A stretch of DNA of 17,304 nucleotides from an uncultured Pseudomonadota bacterium (lineage in GTDB: Bacteria > Pseudomonadota > Gammaproteobacteria > Xanthomonadales > Ahniellaceae): contig CALKUS010000287.1 of assembly GCA_937996755.1 (NCBI GenBank), positions 1-17,304 of the forward strand. Reading direction: 5' to 3'. A model generated the notes under the pieces. The model was not told the DNA's origin and searched no databases. It worked only from the letters and a program-made list of their open reading frames with translations. Position numbers and translations under genes: made by a program. This document shows positions 14,049-17,304 of the stretch, one piece after another; the stretch's first letter is position 1; each line of letters begins with the position of its first letter.

Positions 14049-14738
14049 CTACTGGTCCTCGCGCCCGCCGCCGGCTTTCGCCTCCTTCGGCTTGGCGACG
14101 AACGCGAAGCGCGCCTCGTCGCGCTGCCTCACGAGCACGCCTGCGGCGTCCGCGACGAGCGCCAGCGCTTCCGCCACGGGAATCCCTTCGATCGAGAACG
14201 TGAGCCGCGGCGTGGCAGGCAGCACGTCGATGCCATCGATCCATACGTGCGCGACGTCGCCCAGCCGCTTCGCGATCGCGGCCGGTGGCTCGTCGGCCTG
14301 GAATACGCGCAGGCAGGTCGGCTCGGACAGCGGCACGAGCCGCAGGGTCACGGCGACGCCGTCGGGGTCTTCGTCGGACTTCAGCTCGTGCTCGACATTC
14401 GCGGCGAGCGCGCGACCGCGGAACGTCAGCGGCTGCAGGATGTCGCGCACGCGCACCATCACGTCCCACTCGTCGCGCGGCGCGCGCGTGACCAGCCAGG
14501 AAAGCGCCGATGGCGACGACTCCGGATGCTCGCCCCAATGGCTCGGCCCGCACGCATCGAACGAAAGCGACGTCGACCCGAACAGCACCGGCCGCGCCGA
14601 GCGCAATTCGATGCGGGCCTGGTCGGGGCTGATGCCGACGTCGTCGGGTGGCGGGTCGTCCGACGCCCGCGCGTCGTGCAGTGCGAGCGCCGCGCCGAGC
14701 AGCAACGCGAGCGCCGGCATCGATGACGGCGAACGCAC
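14049..14738 (-). CDS. Exported hypothetical protein with STN-like C-terminal segment, 229 aa
   Basis: The signal peptide is MPALALLLGAALALHDARA preceded by RSPSS, with an A-R-A cleavage at residue 25. The middle (50-150) is beta-rich and unrecognised: DQARIELRSARPVLFGS, WDVMVRVRDILQPLTFRG. The last third, RLTFSIEGIPVAEALALVADAAGVLVRQRDEARFAFV, resembles the STN fold (secretin and TonB short N-terminal domain; pattern FxxxxxPVxEALxxLAxxxGL). STN-like segments bind partner proteins in the periplasm. The tail KPKEAKAGGGREDQ is charged and carries no DGFE-type tag, which makes it a natural negative among the exported proteins here. The start is a GTG at 14738, nine bases after the stop of the lyase gene, so it is the second gene of that operon; ATG 14720 is an alternative. 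Confidence 0.75.
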   Translation of the reverse strand: MRSPSSMPALALLLGAALALHDARASDDPPPDDVGISPDQARIELRSARPVLFGSTSLSFDACGPSHWGEHPESSPSALSWLVTRAPRDEWDVMVRVRDILQPLTFRGRALAANVEHELKSDEDPDGVAVTLRLVPLSEPTCLRVFQADEPPAAIAKRLGDVAHVWIDGIDVLPATPRLTFSIEGIPVAEALALVADAAGVLVRQRDEARFAFVAKPKEAKAGGGREDQ

Positions 14739-14747
14739 CGCGCGCCG

Positions 14748-16889
14748 CTACTCGTAGCCGTCGCGGAGCAGGATGTCGATCGCATCCCACACCGGCCCGG
14801 CGGTCGTGACCACGATGCCCTGCACGCCGGACGGGAAGTTCGTGGGCGGCGCGCCGTTCACCGAGAACGTGCCGCCCGCCGACGTCATTCCCTTGAGGAA
14901 CGTCGCCGTCGCCGTGGCGCCGCCCTGCGCCAGGTTGATCGTGTAGCTCGGACCATTGTCGACCACCGACGCGGTCATCTGCGCCGCGCCCACGTCGCGC
15001 CCATACACGACGTTGAGGAAGTACATCTCGAGCTGGCCGGACTGGTCGAGCTCGACGCGGAACTGTCCCGCCGCCTCGTCGCCCGGCTGGTCCTCGTTCA
15101 CGATACGGAACGTCGGCGACGCGGGCAGCAGCGAGATCTGCTCCGCCACCTGGTTGCCGACCGTGGCGGCGATCCGGTTGCCGGAAACCGTCGGCGAGGT
15201 TTCGAAGTGCGACACGAACGTGCGCACGACCGATGCGCCCGGCACGTGCGGATACGGGGGCGGCGTTTCGGTGCCCGCGATCCAGTTGCCGCTGCTGTAG
15301 TAGGCGTCCTGCGAGTCGCTGCTGCCGCGCGTGCGGTCGAAGATCACGAGCGCATTCAGCGCGCGGATGAACAGGAACTCGCGCACCGCCTTGTCGGCGT
15401 ACGGCCAGTCGACGCGCGTGCGGAACGTGTTGCGGTAGGCCTTCGAGAAATCGGCGGCGATGAACGCGACGTCGGGATGGTGCAGCAGGCGCGTCACTTC
15501 CGGCAGGCCGAGCGGATTGTCGCCGCGATCCTGCCCGGGCGGAATCACGACCGGGCCGCTGCCGATCCAGCGCCCCGTCGTGCGGCCCTGGAACAGCAGG
15601 CCGTTGTGCGGAATGCTCTTGTCGGTATCGACCGGCGGCGGATTGCCGCCGTAGCCGGTGATCATGTCGGAGTAGCCGGCGCTCTCGCGCACGATCCAGC
15701 GGCCCTTGCGCCAGATCTGCCAGTTGCCCGCGTCGAGATGGCGATGCTCGACGCCGCCGGGCGTATTGATCTGGACGTGCGCCGCCGTCGAGTTCGCGTC
15801 GTGGCCCGTGCGCATCCAGAAGTTCCCCGCGCCCGGCGCGTAGTAGTCGAGCGGCAGGCTCTGGATGTCGGCCGCCGAGCCGGTGCCACCGAGCGCGTCG
15901 AACATCCACGAGCGCCCTGCGTTCGTGTACTGCAGCCAGGCGCGCACGGCGCGCGCGTTGCCCGTCGTCGGCGCGCGCTGGCCCATGTAGCGCGCGAAGT
16001 CACCGAGATACTTGCGCGTGTTGATCACGCTGCCGTCCTGGAAACCGTCCTGGTCGTTGAACGGGAACAGCATCGAGCCGCCGCTGAAGCCGCCGCTGAT
16101 CGTCGTGGCCGAAGGCGTGCTGTTGTAGATCAGCGCGTAGATCGCTTCGCGGAAGAACGGATTCGCGTTGTACGGGTCGAAGCCGTAGTCGGCCGCGCTC
16201 TGGAACGCGAGGATCGGGTACGAGAGCTGCACCGAGCCGTAGTCCGGGCCTTCCGCGAACAGGCCGCCACGGCCGAAGTCCGTGTACCACTCGTTGAACC
16301 ACTGCGCGTAGCGGATATCGAGCGCATGGTTGATGAACTCCTGCGCGCGCGCGTTTTCGCCGAAGGTGGTGATGCCCCACCAGAGCTGGTTGCGCTCGCG
16401 ACCCCAGAAGTAGTTGTTCGCGCCCGAACCCCGGTTCGCGAACGAGTCGGCGTTCTCGGTGTCCATGTAGCCGTTCCACCGAGCGACGAGCGTCGTGATC
16501 TGCGACGGCGTGAGCGAGCCGTGGCACCAGTCGTACACCGCGAGCAGGCTGTCGCCCTGCTGGCGCATCGCGTCGCGGAAACCGCCGGGCTGCGTGTTCG
16601 CGTTCCATGCCACGAGGTGTGCGACGGGCGACGGGCTGCCGGTGGTGCACTCGGCCGGGTTCTGCGTCATCAGCGAGTGCAGCGCCCGCGAGGCGGCGAG
16701 CTCGCTCGCGTCGCTGCCCGAGGGCGTGAACGGCGTGGTCTGGAAATAGGTGCGCGCCTGCTGCAGTCGCGCCGCGTTGCCGTACCAGATGCGCGGATAC
16801 GTCGCGGGAATCGTCAGGTTGGCCGCCCCGGCGACGAGTGGCGCGACGATCGCCGCGAACGCGGACAGCCACTTCCCGGTCTTGTGCAT
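14748..16889 (-). CDS. Exported heparinase II/III-like polysaccharide lyase with C-terminal LLRDGYE tag, 713 aa
   Basis: The signal peptide HKTGKWLSAFAAIVAPLVAGA is cut near residue 22. Residues 24-370 form an (alpha/alpha) toroid with Trp/Tyr/Asn-rich helices (NNYFWGRERNQLWWGI, FAEGPDYGSVQLSYPIL, candidate active-site N and Y). Residues 375-690 carry the heparinase II/III beta-sandwich, with H382-R-H384-L-D386-AGNWQIWRKGRW as the family's diagnostic H.H.D motif. Known members cleave uronic-acid-containing glycans (heparin/heparan, alginate, other acidic polysaccharides) by beta-elimination; the substrate here is not determined. It ends LLRDGYE (14751-14771), the shared tag with Tyr for Phe. 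The start is set by AGGAGAGG (16895-16902) five bases before the ATG at 16889. Same transcript as the STN-like protein gene downstream. Confidence 0.9.
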   Translation of the reverse strand: MHKTGKWLSAFAAIVAPLVAGAANLTIPATYPRIWYGNAARLQQARTYFQTTPFTPSGSDASELAASRALHSLMTQNPAECTTGSPSPVAHLVAWNANTQPGGFRDAMRQQGDSLLAVYDWCHGSLTPSQITTLVARWNGYMDTENADSFANRGSGANNYFWGRERNQLWWGITTFGENARAQEFINHALDIRYAQWFNEWYTDFGRGGLFAEGPDYGSVQLSYPILAFQSAADYGFDPYNANPFFREAIYALIYNSTPSATTISGGFSGGSMLFPFNDQDGFQDGSVINTRKYLGDFARYMGQRAPTTGNARAVRAWLQYTNAGRSWMFDALGGTGSAADIQSLPLDYYAPGAGNFWMRTGHDANSTAAHVQINTPGGVEHRHLDAGNWQIWRKGRWIVRESAGYSDMITGYGGNPPPVDTDKSIPHNGLLFQGRTTGRWIGSGPVVIPPGQDRGDNPLGLPEVTRLLHHPDVAFIAADFSKAYRNTFRTRVDWPYADKAVREFLFIRALNALVIFDRTRGSSDSQDAYYSSGNWIAGTETPPPYPHVPGASVVRTFVSHFETSPTVSGNRIAATVGNQVAEQISLLPASPTFRIVNEDQPGDEAAGQFRVELDQSGQLEMYFLNVVYGRDVGAAQMTASVVDNGPSYTINLAQGGATATATFLKGMTSAGGTFSVNGAPPTNFPSGVQGIVVTTAGPVWDAIDILLRDGYE

Positions 16890-16904
16890 GCGAGCCTCTC
16901 CTGT

Positions 16905-16928
16905 CCGATCGCGCACGGCGCGCATCGG
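16905..16928 (-). promoter_or_regulatory. Hairpin in the leader of the heparinase-like lyase gene
   Basis: On the transcript CCGAT-G-CGCG-CCGTG-CGCG-ATCGG folds into a nine-pair stem with one bulged G and a five-base loop. It ends only two bases before the ribosome binding site of the lyase gene, so it could influence translation or protect the 5' end. Whether it forms in the cell is unknown. Confidence 0.3.
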
Positions 16929-16952
16929 CCGCCCCCGCAAAGCCGAATACGG

Positions 16953-16958
16953 ATGATA
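16953..16958 (-). promoter_or_regulatory. Candidate -10 element for the heparinase-like lyase operon
   Basis: Read on the minus strand this is TATCAT, five of six matches to TATAAT, about 63 bases upstream of the lyase ATG. No good -35 accompanies it at the usual distance, so support rests on the -10 and on its position in the only gap before the operon (16890-17028, 139 bases). Confidence 0.3.
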
Positions 16959-17028
16959 CGACCGATAGCGGGCGTGGAGATGCACCCGCCGTCGCTGTTC
17001 ACGAACGTACCGCGATTGGGGTATGCGC

Positions 17029-17304
17029 TCAGGCGCCGGCGCGCGACGCGTCACCGCGCTGCGCGAGCTCGCGGGACGTGCCGAAGCCGCGCACCGCGCT
17101 GCGACCGAGCCAGACGAACATCGCGAGCACGAGTGCCTGAGTGATGCCGAACGGCGCTTCCTTCTGCGTCGGCGCGAGTTGCGCGAGCGCCGGCGTCTTC
17201 GCGAACAATTGCGCGACGAGCACGAACACGTTGAGGTAGAGCGCCGTCACCGCGGTCACGACGTACGTGGCGCGCCAGCCGCCGGCGAGCTTCCGGCCGT
17301 AGCG
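17029..17304 (-). CDS. Small membrane protein, 5' truncated by window edge
   Basis: The last 91 residues are visible; the frame is open to the right edge (starting RYGRKLAGGWRATYVV), so the beginning lies outside. There are two hydrophobic stretches: VTAVTALYLNVFVLVAQLF, then, after KTPALAQLAPTQKEAPF, ITQALVLAMFVWLG, ending in the basic/polar tail ELAQRGDASRAGA. I recall hypothetical inner-membrane proteins of about 150 residues with the same two-helix unit and the APTxxEPPF linker; the function is not known. An internal GTG at 17259 is probably not the start, because the upstream YGRKLAGGWR looks like genuine conserved sequence. Same strand as the heparinase-like gene but 139 bases upstream, so probably a separate unit. 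Confidence 0.7.
   Translation of the reverse strand, partial: RYGRKLAGGWRATYVVTAVTALYLNVFVLVAQLFAKTPALAQLAPTQKEAPFGITQALVLAMFVWLGRSAVRGFGTSRELAQRGDASRAGA

Noticed and set aside
227..14771. The motif as a DNA repeat rather than a protein signal.
   Set aside because: The six coding segments share only short runs such as TTCGA and use different codons for the same residues; flanking DNA is unrelated.
1..17304. tRNA or rRNA genes, CRISPR arrays, insertion sequences, attachment sites.
   Set aside because: Reading both strands gave no cloverleaf, repeat-spacer pattern, transposase motif or terminal inverted repeats with target duplications.

Overview
This window is high-GC, densely coded bacterial DNA with features of a gammaproteobacterium of the Xanthomonadales/Lysobacterales type. 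That placement is inferred from GC and codon use, protein style, and a set of secreted proteins with a shared short C-terminal motif. No RNA gene, insertion sequence, prophage gene or CRISPR array was seen. No gene-free stretch exceeds about 175 bases.

Layout. The left edge (2-262) is the tail of a secreted beta-helix type protein. Positions 266-7710 hold ordinary, mostly single-gene units: a small hypothetical protein, a BaiN/HI0933-type flavoprotein, a one-helix membrane protein, a secreted M20 amidohydrolase, a HAD-IB phosphatase, a DUF4126 membrane protein, a Cys-rich one-helix protein, a serine esterase/lipase with an AHSMGG nucleophile, and a TRIC/UPF0126 membrane protein. Positions 7720-16889 form an accessory block of exported proteins that look carbohydrate- or surface-directed. 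In order these are a kelch protein with a 654-residue partner (a two-gene operon read leftward), a 761-residue right-handed beta-helix protein, a 205-residue secreted protein with a PEP-CTERM-type domain, and a heparinase II/III-like lyase with a small STN-like secreted protein (a second leftward operon). The right edge holds a partial small membrane protein.

Main observation. Six exported proteins of unrelated fold (beta-helix twice, kelch, toroid-like, PEP-CTERM-type domain, heparinase-like lyase) all end in nearly the same seven residues: hydrophobic, F/L, any, D/N, G/S, F/Y, E, with at most four residues after it. The endings are MLRDGFE-SSTQ, LFADSFE, IFANGFE, LFDDGFE, IFENSFE-D and LLRDGYE. 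There is no membrane helix or basic tail, so this is not LPXTG, PEP-CTERM or a type IX C-terminal domain. None of the other genes whose C-terminus is visible ends this way. I interpret it as a candidate C-terminal sorting or recognition tag of an undescribed export or surface-display route. The machinery that would read it is not in this window.

How the genes may work together. The tagged block looks like a set of surface or secreted glycan-binding and glycan-cleaving proteins delivered by the general secretory pathway (each full-length member has a signal peptide) and then perhaps handled together through the tag. No TonB receptor, sugar transporter or regulator is present here, so use of a glycan as food is not shown.
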